From assembly GCA_034926605.1 (NCBI GenBank), contig JAYFQV010000014.1, positions 22,874 to 86,873 on the forward strand: DNA of 64,000 nucleotides. Reading direction: 5' to 3'. Made by a program: the position numbers and the translations under genes. This document shows positions 9,364 through 16,809 of this stretch, piece by piece. The DNA is from CALXXL01 sp034926605 (lineage in GTDB: Bacteria; Verrucomicrobiota; Lentisphaeria; Victivallales; Victivallaceae). The notes beneath the pieces are model-generated. The model saw only the letters and a program-made list of their open reading frames with translations. It was not told the origin of the DNA and did no database searches. Position 1 is the stretch's first letter. Every line of letters starts with the position of its first letter.

Positions 9364-10268
9364 TTTTCTCCAATCAGGGCAAGCGGATTGCGTCGGCCGA
9401 TCATGTCCAATTCGTCGTCGGAGAGCAGTCCGAGCAATCCGAGATGTTCCATGCAGGCGCTCATGGTGGCGGCCGACCCTACCAGGCACTGCTTTTCCGG
9501 GTTGTAGAGCCGCCCGGACGGTTCGAGGATGGCATGGTTGCCCAGCACATCGTACTCGCCGGGGGGCAGCCCGGCGGCGGGCGACCCGTCGCTGACCGCG
9601 ATAAGTTTCTCCGCTCCCTTGCAGCGGATATAGCATTTCAGCACCGGATCTGGCAGATGGTGCCCGTCGGGAATGAACATCACCGACAGCCGGTCTTCGG
9701 CCAGCCCGGCGAAAATAGCGTTGTCATGGCGCGGCAGGAAGTTCGGCACGCCGTTGCCGAGGTGGGTCAGGCTGCGTGCGCCGGCCCGTGCCGCCGCGTC
9801 CAATGTTTCAGGGGTGGCGCGGTGGTGACCTATGGAAACCGCTATTCCGCGCGCCGATGCGTGCGAGATCAATTCCGAGCTGTTCGGCCCCGCGGCCATG
9901 GTAAGCAGCTTGATGCGCCCCTCGGCAATGTCCATAAGCTCGTCGAAAATGTGCGGCGATGGCGGTAGCGCCCAAGCCGGATTGTGGCAGCCGATATAAC
10001 CGGCTTCCGGTTCCAGGAATGGCCCTTCAAGGTGTACTCCCGGGATGCGGGAAAGCAGTCCGGCGCGTTCCGCCGTTTTGACGATCAGCGGCAGATTGCG
10101 GCGGTAAAGCTCCATATCCGATGTTATGACGGTGGGCAGAAACACCGCGGTGCCGGAAGCGAACACCGCCTCGGCGGCCCGCAGAAAATCGTCTCCGCTG
10201 AGCGACGGAGCCGAGAAGTCGATGCCGATCTGCCCGTTGACTTGCAGGTCGACCCATGCGTTTTTCAT
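9357..10268 (-). CDS. nagA: Short NagA-like N-acetylglucosamine-6-phosphate deacetylase
   Basis: Recognisable NagA landmarks are DLQVNGQIGIDF at the extreme N-terminus, PGVHLEGPF (catalytic-site Glu), SIGHHRA (metal His), THLGNGVPN replacing the usual THLFNAM, and AVSDGSPA with the catalytic Asp. The protein has 303 residues against about 380 for typical NagA. It starts where the TIM barrel begins, so the N-terminal half of the small beta-sandwich seems to be absent. NagA removes acetate from GlcNAc-6-phosphate in amino-sugar catabolism and wall recycling. It sits four bases after the ROK gene and overlaps the oxidoreductase. The changed THLFNAM motif and missing N-terminus leave room for a different substrate. 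Confidence 0.7.
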   Translation of the reverse strand: MKNAWVDLQVNGQIGIDFSAPSLSGDDFLRAAEAVFASGTAVFLPTVITSDMELYRRNLPLIVKTAERAGLLSRIPGVHLEGPFLEPEAGYIGCHNPAWALPPSPHIFDELMDIAEGRIKLLTMAAGPNSSELISHASARGIAVSIGHHRATPETLDAAARAGARSLTHLGNGVPNFLPRHDNAIFAGLAEDRLSVMFIPDGHHLPDPVLKCYIRCKGAEKLIAVSDGSPAAGLPPGEYDVLGNHAILEPSGRLYNPEKQCLVGSAATMSACMEHLGLLGLLSDDELDMIGRRNPLALIGEKC

Positions 10269-10272
10269 CTAA

Positions 10273-11337
10273 TCAGCACTCCCCGAGGTTGAGCAGCGCC
10301 ACATGCCGCTGCAGTATCTTCAACGCCGCACCGCAGGCCGGACCGTTGACGCCGCTCTGGCTGTAGCGCAGTGTGGCGGCGAGGTGGCGTTTGGGCAGGT
10401 CGTGCGCAACCATCGCGGAGAGCTCGCGCAGGAAATTGGCGCCCAGCAGCGGGAATCTGCCGCCGAGCACAATGGTGTTGGGATCGACTATCGAGCCGAA
10501 CAGCCTTACCATGTAAGCGCATGGCGTAAGATAGTGGCGGTAGCATTCCGGGTCCGGTTTTGCGCCATATTTTTCGAGAATCGAACGGATTGTCAGCTCA
10601 AGCGGTGCGTAGGTGGTGCTGCCGCTGTCGTCGCGCGGCACAATCACGTCGCGGATTTCGCCCGCGGAGAAATTGTCGCCGTTCAGCATGGAGCCGTTGT
10701 GGTGGATGACCGAGCCGATGCCGTAACCGAATGTGATATACACGAAGCTGCGGTCGTTCATTGCAGCGCCGGTACGCCATTCGGCCATTGCCGCGGTGCG
10801 GGCACGGTTCCACAGGAGAACCGGAAGGCCGCAGGTTTCGGCCATCGGCTGGGCAAGGTCATGATCCGAGAGATCGAAGTTCGCGCTGTATAATATCTGA
10901 TTCCGGGAGATGTCCACCACGCCGGGAACGGCGACGCCGATGCCGCAGACGGACTTTCCGGTGTCACGCGAGCGCAGCCGCTCGACCAGCGCCAGCGCGG
11001 TATCACGGATGGAAACAAAGTTGTTCACAAAGTTCATCTTCTCTTCATCCAGCGTTCGCGCGTTGCCGTCGATCACGATGCCGCGCATGGTGGAGCCGTC
11101 GCCAAGGTCGAGCCCTATCGCGCTGAATTGCGGAGATTCCAGTTCGAGCATAATCGGCGGTTTGCCGCCGCTTGAGGCTCCGGTGCCTGCCTCTCTGACC
11201 ATTCCGGACGCTATAAGTTTGTCCACCGCCGCCGAAATCGCCGGCCGGCTCAGCCCCAGTTTACGGGCGAGATCGGCGCGTGACTGGTGACCGTTGTCAA
11301 GCAACTCAATCAGAATGTTTTTGGCGCTGTCCGACAT
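10273..11337 (-). CDS. ROK-family transcriptional regulator without the zinc motif
   Basis: The first 60 residues are a winged helix-turn-helix (QSRADLARKLGLSRPAISAAVDKL), and the remainder is a ROK sugar-kinase-like fold with a phosphate-loop variant (IGLDLGDGS). The ExGH motif and the CxCGxxGC zinc motif of typical ROK proteins are not present: the equivalent stretch reads FSAGEIRDVIVPRDDSGS. That points to a dedicated repressor rather than a kinase. It heads an amino-sugar gene set and lies beside a 23-bp dyad that is a likely autoregulatory operator. The effector is probably a phosphorylated or free amino sugar, inferred from neighbours. Confidence 0.82.
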   Translation of the reverse strand: MSDSAKNILIELLDNGHQSRADLARKLGLSRPAISAAVDKLIASGMVREAGTGASSGGKPPIMLELESPQFSAIGLDLGDGSTMRGIVIDGNARTLDEEKMNFVNNFVSIRDTALALVERLRSRDTGKSVCGIGVAVPGVVDISRNQILYSANFDLSDHDLAQPMAETCGLPVLLWNRARTAAMAEWRTGAAMNDRSFVYITFGYGIGSVIHHNGSMLNGDNFSAGEIRDVIVPRDDSGSTTYAPLELTIRSILEKYGAKPDPECYRHYLTPCAYMVRLFGSIVDPNTIVLGGRFPLLGANFLRELSAMVAHDLPKRHLAATLRYSQSGVNGPACGAALKILQRHVALLNLGEC

Positions 11338-11347
11338 TTGTACCTCT

Positions 11348-11370
11348 CTTTGTAATTAAAATTTACAAAG
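11348..11370. promoter_or_regulatory. Palindromic operator candidate for the ROK regulator
   Basis: The sequence has half-sites CTTTGTAA and TTACAAAG around an AT-rich centre, just upstream of the ROK start. A second, weaker element (TTGTAAATTAAGACAA) lies at 11422-11437. ROK/NagC-type repressors bind AT-rich dyads of this general form, so autoregulation and control of the divergent gene are plausible. Binding is inferred. Confidence 0.5.
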
Positions 11371-11421
11371 AATAAATTTATCTCCATTTGAAAACAATGC
11401 AAGGGCCGAAACGAAAAAACA

Positions 11422-11449
11422 TTGTAAATTAAGACAAAAGTGCTATATT
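11422..11449 (+). promoter_or_regulatory. Candidate sigma-70 promoter of the RdgC-like gene
   Basis: TTGTAA, a 16-base spacer and TATATT lie 33 bases before the ATG at 11482. The -35 box coincides with a half-site resembling the ROK operator arm TTGTAA, which could bring this gene under the neighbouring repressor. Confidence 0.45.
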
Positions 11450-11481
11450 ATCCGCTTGAAACAACCTGGGAGATAGATAAA

Positions 11482-12576
11482 ATGCCATTCGACCGCGGCG
11501 CAATAACCATGACGATTTTCGAACTTCCCGCCGGCTTGCCGGAGGATTATCTGGCACGCTTTTCAGACAAGGCCGCCGGTACGCTGGACAGCGTTACCGA
11601 AGAGCTTCAGGCCGGCTGGGTTTCCGGCCGCTGCCTGCTGGAAACCACCATCGATTCCACCACCTCCATCGCCGGCGACGGTTGCATGGTGACGCTCCGC
11701 AAGGCGGTGCGCAGGATACCAGCCGGGTTGCTGACTGCCATGCTCAAGCGCGAGGAGATCGTCTGGCGCAAGGCCAATGAGAAAGACTACACACCCGGCG
11801 GTGTGCGCCGCGAGCTGCGGGCGGAAATAATCGAAAAGAACATCCAGAAATTTCCGCCGTCGGTTTCCGGCACCACCATGTGGATAGATCCCGCCACCGG
11901 TGCGATATATGTGTCGGCGGTATCCCAGAACGCGATCGACGAAATTATCGGTGCGTTTGTTTCCACCATGGAGGTGGAGCCTCTGCCGTTCGACCATGAA
12001 TTGCTGCTGAGGCGCAACTTCGACAAGTCCTGCGCCGAATTTCCGGCCATCGAGCTTAAGAAGGGAGTTCCGGCCGGTTCGTTCATCGGACGCGACTTTC
12101 TTACTTGGCTTTGGTTTTTCCATGAGTCGGGCGGCGTGTTCCACAGCGACGAGATCGGCGATGTGGAAATTTCGCTGGACGGTCCGCTCAGCTTCGCCGG
12201 TGACGATCCGGAATGCAACGGTTCCGCCGAAACCGTGGTCAAAAAGGGTGAGAATCCGCTGCGCAGCGCCGAGGCCAAGGCCGCGTTCGAAGTCGGCAAG
12301 AAACTGCGCAAGGCCAAGCTATTGATCGCACGCGATACTCAGATGTGGAGTCTCAACTTCGATGCCGACCGCTTTAATTTCTCTTCCCTGCGACTGCCGG
12401 AGGGCGAGAAGCTGGACTTCGACAGCTCGATGGCGGAACGCCTCGAAAACCTTGATGTTTTCAAGCGGATCGTCGAATTGGCATTCAACACCTTTGCCAA
12501 GGCCATGCTCGGCCCGGACGGCGCCAAGGAAGCGGCGGCGGTCCGTGAATGGGCTTCTCATCTCGAAGGAGTGTAG
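11482..12576 (+). CDS. rdgC: RdgC-like recombination-associated protein
   Basis: The start at 11482 (MPFDRGAITM) is preceded by GGGAG; an upstream in-frame start lies over the promoter region. The landmark is SGTTMWIDPATGAIYVSAVS near residue 135, which aligns by eye with the RdgC segment containing TMMWID. A WVSG element occurs about 45 residues in, and GRDFLTWLWFF near residue 210 matches the FLTWL motif of the family. RdgC forms a ring-shaped dimer around DNA and moderates RecA loading. The 364-residue product is longer than the proteobacterial ~300-residue form. It is followed after nine bases by a membrane protein gene. Confidence 0.72.
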   Translation: MPFDRGAITMTIFELPAGLPEDYLARFSDKAAGTLDSVTEELQAGWVSGRCLLETTIDSTTSIAGDGCMVTLRKAVRRIPAGLLTAMLKREEIVWRKANEKDYTPGGVRRELRAEIIEKNIQKFPPSVSGTTMWIDPATGAIYVSAVSQNAIDEIIGAFVSTMEVEPLPFDHELLLRRNFDKSCAEFPAIELKKGVPAGSFIGRDFLTWLWFFHESGGVFHSDEIGDVEISLDGPLSFAGDDPECNGSAETVVKKGENPLRSAEAKAAFEVGKKLRKAKLLIARDTQMWSLNFDADRFNFSSLRLPEGEKLDFDSSMAERLENLDVFKRIVELAFNTFAKAMLGPDGAKEAAAVREWASHLEGV

Positions 12577-12585
12577 CGTCGTATC

Positions 12586-12969
12586 ATGTGGCAGCATATT
12601 GTCGCATTCTTTTCCTCGCCGTTCACGCGCACCGTCGGTCTGCTGGTATTGTCGAACATGTTCATGACTTTCGCGTGGTACGGGCACCTGAAGCACCTGG
12701 CCGCCAAACCGTGGTTCGCCGCGGCCATTCTGAGCTGGGGCGTGGCTTTTTTCGAGTACATGCTCCAGGTTCCGGCCAATCGCATCGGCCACCAGCCGGG
12801 AGTGATGTCGCTGCCGCAGTTGAAGATACTTCAGGAGGTCATAACCCTGAGTGTCTTCGTACCGTTTGCGGTCTTCTATATGCACGAGCCGCTTCGCTGG
12901 AATCACTATGTGGCCGCGATTTTCCTGCTGCTGGCGGTGGTGTTCATCTTCGCGTTCAGGCAGGAGTGA
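12586..12969 (+). CDS. DUF486 (DMT-superfamily-like) small membrane protein
   Basis: The 127-residue protein has four hydrophobic helices. It carries the DUF486 hallmarks FMTFAWYGHLK after helix one, SWGVAFFEYMLQVPANRIGH after helix two, and a conserved FVPFAVFYMHEPLRWN segment. The family is related to small drug/metabolite transporters and sits in the inner membrane; its function is not established. It follows the RdgC-like gene by nine bases and is probably cotranscribed with it. Confidence 0.85.
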   Translation: MWQHIVAFFSSPFTRTVGLLVLSNMFMTFAWYGHLKHLAAKPWFAAAILSWGVAFFEYMLQVPANRIGHQPGVMSLPQLKILQEVITLSVFVPFAVFYMHEPLRWNHYVAAIFLLLAVVFIFAFRQE

Positions 12970-13057
12970 GGTTTTTCGTGCCGCAAGGCATTGAAAATCA
13001 TCACAGTGATGCTACATTAATGCATATTTGTGTTCAACATTATAAGGTATAGGATAA

Positions 13058-14860
13058 ATGGGCATTTACAGAACCCACACTTGCGGGGAACTGCGCAAGT
13101 CGGACGTCGGCAAAACCGTCAAACTCGCCGGGTGGATACACAGCGTGCGCGACCACGGCGGGGTGATTTTTATCGATTTGCGCGATCATTACGGGCTTAC
13201 CCAGATCGTCATCAATCCGGAAAAGCATTTTTATCAGGCGCTGGACCGCTGGCGTGTTGAGACGGTGGCGGCGTTTGAAGGCAGCGTGGTGGCCCGCAGT
13301 GAATCCACCGTGAATCCCAAGATCGCCAGCGGCGAGATCGAGATTGTGGCCGAGAACATGGAAATGCTCGGCGAAACCGAACAGATTCCGTTCCAGGTTG
13401 CCAAGGATGACGCGGCTCCGGAAGCGCTTCGGCTGCGCTATCGTTTTCTCGATCTGCGCCGTGAACGGCTCCATAAGAACATCCTGCTGCGTTCCCGGGT
13501 CATCGCCGAGATGCGCCGCTATATGACCGGCATCGGATTCAACGAGTATCAGACCCCGATTCTTACAGCGAGCAGCCCGGAAGGCGCCCGCGACTATCTG
13601 GTGCCCAGCCGTCTGCATCCCGGCAAATTCTATGCGCTGCCCCAGGCACCCCAGCAGTTCAAACAGCTGCTCATGGTCGCCGGATTCGACCGCTACTTCC
13701 AGATCGCGCCGTGCTTCCGAGACGAAGATGCCCGTGCCGACCGTTCTCCCGGCGAATTCTACCAGCTCGACGTTGAGATGAGTTTTGTCGAGCAGGACGA
13801 GATATTCGCGGTGATAGAAGGGCTGTTCATGGACGTTTTCGGTAAGTTCAGCACCAAGAAGTTCAATACCGCCCCGTTCCCGCGCATTCCCTACCGCGAT
13901 GCGATGCGCCGCTTCGGTTCGGACAAGCCGGACCTGCGCAACCCGATCGAGATGATCGACGTCACCAAATTCTTCGACGGCTGCGGCTTTGCCGCGTTTG
14001 CCGGCGTAGTCGCCAACGGCGGCGTGGTGCGCGCCATGCGCGCCCCGAAAGTTGCCGGCAAGCCGCGCAAGTTCTTCGACGATATGATTAAATTCGCCCA
14101 GGAGGCGGGTGCCAAGGGCATGGGGTATATCATTTGGAACGGCGGCGAGGTCAAAAGCCCCATCGTCAAGTTCCTTTCCCCCGAGATCGTGGACGGGCTG
14201 CGCGACTTTTGCAAGGTAGAAGACGGCGACGCACTGTTCTTCCTTGCCGACAAGGAGTCCAGTGTGTTCAAGTTCGGCGGCGCGGTGATTCCGGAACTCG
14301 GCCGCCAGCTCGAACTGATCGACCAGAATGAATTCAAGTTCTGCTGGATCGTCGACTTCCCGATGTTCGAGATAGACGAGGAGACCAATCAGGTCGTATT
14401 CAGCCACAACCCGTTCTCGATGCCGCAGGGTGGACTCGACGCGCTGCTCAACAAATCTCCGCTCGATATTTTGGCCTACCAGTACGATATCGTCTGCAAC
14501 GGCATCGAGCTGTCTTCCGGCGCCATTCGCAACCATCTGCCCGAGGTGATGTACAAGGCGTTCGAGATCGCCGGATACCAGCGTGAGACGGTCGACGAGA
14601 AGTTCGGCGGCATGATCAACGCGTTCAAACTCGGCGCTCCGCCGCACGGCGGCATCGCTCCCGGCGTTGACCGCACGGTGATGCTTCTGGCCGACGAGCC
14701 GAATATCCGCGAGGTGATCGCGTTCCCGTTCAATCAGCAGGCGCAGGACCTGATGATGAACGCTCCGGCCGAGGCATCCATCAAGCAGCTGCGCGAATTG
14801 CATCTGCAGGTGGTGCTTCCGAAGAAGGATCGCGACAAGCTGGAGCAGGACAAGCAGTGA
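13058..14860 (+). CDS. aspS: Aspartyl-tRNA synthetase, bacterial type
   Basis: The 600-residue class II synthetase has an N-terminal OB-fold anticodon-binding domain (TCGELRKSDVGKTVKLAGWIHSVRDHG start). Motif 2 follows near residues 217-245 (CFRDEDARADR, GEFYQLDVEMSF). A bacteria-specific GAD insertion occupies about residues 290-415, and motif 3 is at GGIAPGVDRTVML near residue 530. It charges tRNA-Asp, or both tRNA-Asp and tRNA-Asn if non-discriminating, which cannot be settled here. Its stop overlaps the GTG start of the next gene, so a downstream secreted pair is translationally coupled to this housekeeping gene. Confidence 0.97.
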   Translation: MGIYRTHTCGELRKSDVGKTVKLAGWIHSVRDHGGVIFIDLRDHYGLTQIVINPEKHFYQALDRWRVETVAAFEGSVVARSESTVNPKIASGEIEIVAENMEMLGETEQIPFQVAKDDAAPEALRLRYRFLDLRRERLHKNILLRSRVIAEMRRYMTGIGFNEYQTPILTASSPEGARDYLVPSRLHPGKFYALPQAPQQFKQLLMVAGFDRYFQIAPCFRDEDARADRSPGEFYQLDVEMSFVEQDEIFAVIEGLFMDVFGKFSTKKFNTAPFPRIPYRDAMRRFGSDKPDLRNPIEMIDVTKFFDGCGFAAFAGVVANGGVVRAMRAPKVAGKPRKFFDDMIKFAQEAGAKGMGYIIWNGGEVKSPIVKFLSPEIVDGLRDFCKVEDGDALFFLADKESSVFKFGGAVIPELGRQLELIDQNEFKFCWIVDFPMFEIDEETNQVVFSHNPFSMPQGGLDALLNKSPLDILAYQYDIVCNGIELSSGAIRNHLPEVMYKAFEIAGYQRETVDEKFGGMINAFKLGAPPHGGIAPGVDRTVMLLADEPNIREVIAFPFNQQAQDLMMNAPAEASIKQLRELHLQVVLPKKDRDKLEQDKQ

Positions 14861-15783
14861 CTTCTTCCGGCAAATGGGCACTGAGCCTGTTTGTTGCCCT
14901 CCACGCCGCATTTGCGGCGATGGCGGATGAAGTCTCCTATATCCGGGTGGATGTGCCGAAACTGCTGGCCAGCAGGCTGGCGATGGAGGCACTTTCCGCC
15001 TGGCCCGGCGGTGCTCCGGTGCTGGAACGTTTCCAGAGCTACATGAACACGCTTGGCGTTGACCCTGCAAAGGTGGCGCCGGTGGTCACCATTATTCCCG
15101 ATTTCGACGCGGCCGACCGTACCGTGGCGCTGCTCCGCTTTCCGCCGGGCGCACAGGAAATTTTGGCGGCGGCGGCGGAAAAAACCGTGTTCTTTTCGGT
15201 TTCCAGCGGAACATCCGGCAAAATCTTTTGTCTAACAAGCAGGGATGATAAATCCCCGGGCGCAAAATCGCTGCGGTTCGTGGCGGTATTTGTTTCGCCC
15301 AGGTTGGCTTGGGCTGGAGAGGAGTCGGCGGTTGAGGAGTGGAGATCGCGTACCGCCGGCGGCCCCGGCCAATTTTTCCCCGATCTTTTGGAGGAGCGCG
15401 AGGAAGCGGTGATTTTCTCGCTGCCGGTTGCGGGCCGCGATGATGTTCGCAGGCTGTTTGGCGGCGTGGAAAAAATTGACGGGAAACTGCTTGTAAAGGC
15501 GAATTCCCTGGAGTTGGCCGTTCGTGCTTCTGGCGGGGATATCCAGCGATTTTCCAGTGTGGTGCAGGGTTTCTATATTTTGGGCGTTAACTTGTTGTTC
15601 GACCGGGATACGGAAATCAAGAAGACCCTGTACGGCAAACCGGTCTTTAAGGTTGAAAACAACATTTTCACGGCGCATATCGAACTCGAGCGCCCGCTGA
15701 TCGAACGCATGGTGACACTGCTGCGCGCCAAGGAACTTCCGGCCCCGGCGGGTACGTCGCCGGAAGACGAGGTTACAGAATGA
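14857..15783 (+). CDS. Secreted protein of unknown function (first of a pair)
   Basis: The gene starts with GTG overlapping the aspS stop (GTGA). The 308-residue product has an N-terminal signal peptide (hydrophobic segment then AAMADE). The rest is alternating alpha/beta with no cysteine-rich or catalytic motif I recognise. The strands near the C-terminus (FKVENNIFTAHIELERP followed by a helix) resemble in layout the end of the next protein (EGNTVEITWPVSRKLAEKI), so the two may be diverged paralogues. It overlaps the next gene by ATGA. No function is assigned. Confidence 0.7.
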   Translation: MTSSGKWALSLFVALHAAFAAMADEVSYIRVDVPKLLASRLAMEALSAWPGGAPVLERFQSYMNTLGVDPAKVAPVVTIIPDFDAADRTVALLRFPPGAQEILAAAAEKTVFFSVSSGTSGKIFCLTSRDDKSPGAKSLRFVAVFVSPRLAWAGEESAVEEWRSRTAGGPGQFFPDLLEEREEAVIFSLPVAGRDDVRRLFGGVEKIDGKLLVKANSLELAVRASGGDIQRFSSVVQGFYILGVNLLFDRDTEIKKTLYGKPVFKVENNIFTAHIELERPLIERMVTLLRAKELPAPAGTSPEDEVTE

Positions 15784-16730
15784 TTAAAACGTGGCTTTGC
15801 GGTGTGCTGGCTGCCATGGTTCCGGCCGGCCTGTTTGCGTTCGAAGATGAACTTTTCCGCTATTTGCCGCCCAACCCGACGGTGGCGGCTTACGCTTCGC
15901 TGGATGCGGTGCGCGGCACCTGGATTGAGGCTAAGGCGCTGCAGTTGAACCGTACTCTGGCACAGAAACACGGCGGCGTCTGCGATTTCACCGCCTACGC
16001 TGATCAGTTCCACACCGGCGCGCTGGCTTTTTACGGGTATGTTTCGGCACGCGAACAGATATATCTGATACGTACCGACGTGAAGCCGCAACTGTTTTAC
16101 AGCCTGCTGGAAGGGGTTGTCGCCTATCCTTTGGAACACTTCGAAGATGACGATCAGCCGGGCGTGGTATTTCCTCCGGAGGCCGTCAACCGTAAATTCC
16201 GCGACAAACTTGAAGTCTGTTCTTTCTATCCCGAGCCCGGCGTCGTGTTTTTCGGCGATACCGGCTGGGTCTATAAACTTGAAAAACGCACCGGTGAGGG
16301 CGATGCCAAGGCGTTTCCGGAATTTGACGAGGTTCCCGGCAAGGCATTTGCCATGCTGTTGGCCTATCCTCAGAAGATTCCGCTGGTGGCTCCGTTCGTT
16401 GGAGGCGCCGACTATGCGCTGTTCTATGTTGTTCCAGCCGAAGGCAAGGACGGCGGCTTGATCATCCACGGCAAGATTGTGTGCTCCGACATCAAGGCCA
16501 TCGGCCGTCCGGTCCGTCCGGCGGCGGAGGTGGCCGGCCGGCTGGCGGCCAATCTTCCCGCGCTGGCACCGATGCTGGCGCTGCTGATGCCGGAGGACGG
16601 CACGCTGGCATTTGAGGCGGCGGCCGGGATGACGACAAAGGCCGAGGGAAACACGGTGGAGATAACCTGGCCGGTCAGCCGCAAACTTGCCGAGAAAATC
16701 TTCGATTATTACGCCGAGCATCTGCGCTGA
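15780..16730 (+). CDS. Secreted protein of unknown function (second of a pair)
   Basis: This 316-residue product has a signal peptide (MIKTWLCGVLAAMVPAGLFA). It shows a repeated beta-rich layout with phrases such as YLPPNPTVAAYASLDAV and GALAFYGYVSAREQIYLI. I see no enzyme signature. It overlaps its upstream partner by four bases and is followed 32 bases later by a strong hairpin terminator, ending the aspS transcription unit. It is possibly a lineage-specific periplasmic protein; function is unknown. Confidence 0.7.
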   Translation: MIKTWLCGVLAAMVPAGLFAFEDELFRYLPPNPTVAAYASLDAVRGTWIEAKALQLNRTLAQKHGGVCDFTAYADQFHTGALAFYGYVSAREQIYLIRTDVKPQLFYSLLEGVVAYPLEHFEDDDQPGVVFPPEAVNRKFRDKLEVCSFYPEPGVVFFGDTGWVYKLEKRTGEGDAKAFPEFDEVPGKAFAMLLAYPQKIPLVAPFVGGADYALFYVVPAEGKDGGLIIHGKIVCSDIKAIGRPVRPAAEVAGRLAANLPALAPMLALLMPEDGTLAFEAAAGMTTKAEGNTVEITWPVSRKLAEKIFDYYAEHLR

Positions 16731-16762
16731 CAGACATTTTCCACGGCTTAAGACAAAAAATT

Positions 16763-16793
16763 AACGGCAGTCCGAATTTAAGTCGGGCTGCCG
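16763..16793. terminator. Bidirectional intrinsic terminator
   Basis: A 12-bp stem ACGGCAGTCCGA/TCGGGCTGCCGT (one wobble) with a 7-base loop is followed by TCGTTGTTTTT on the plus strand and preceded by an A-run serving the minus strand. It separates the convergent aspS unit and purF. Confidence 0.85.
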
Positions 16794-16809
16794 TTCGTTG
16801 TTTTTACTG

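Noticed and set aside
13040..15070. 676-codon minus-strand frame opposite aspS
   Set aside because: Antisense shadow of aspS; low-complexity composition and no plausible ribosome site.
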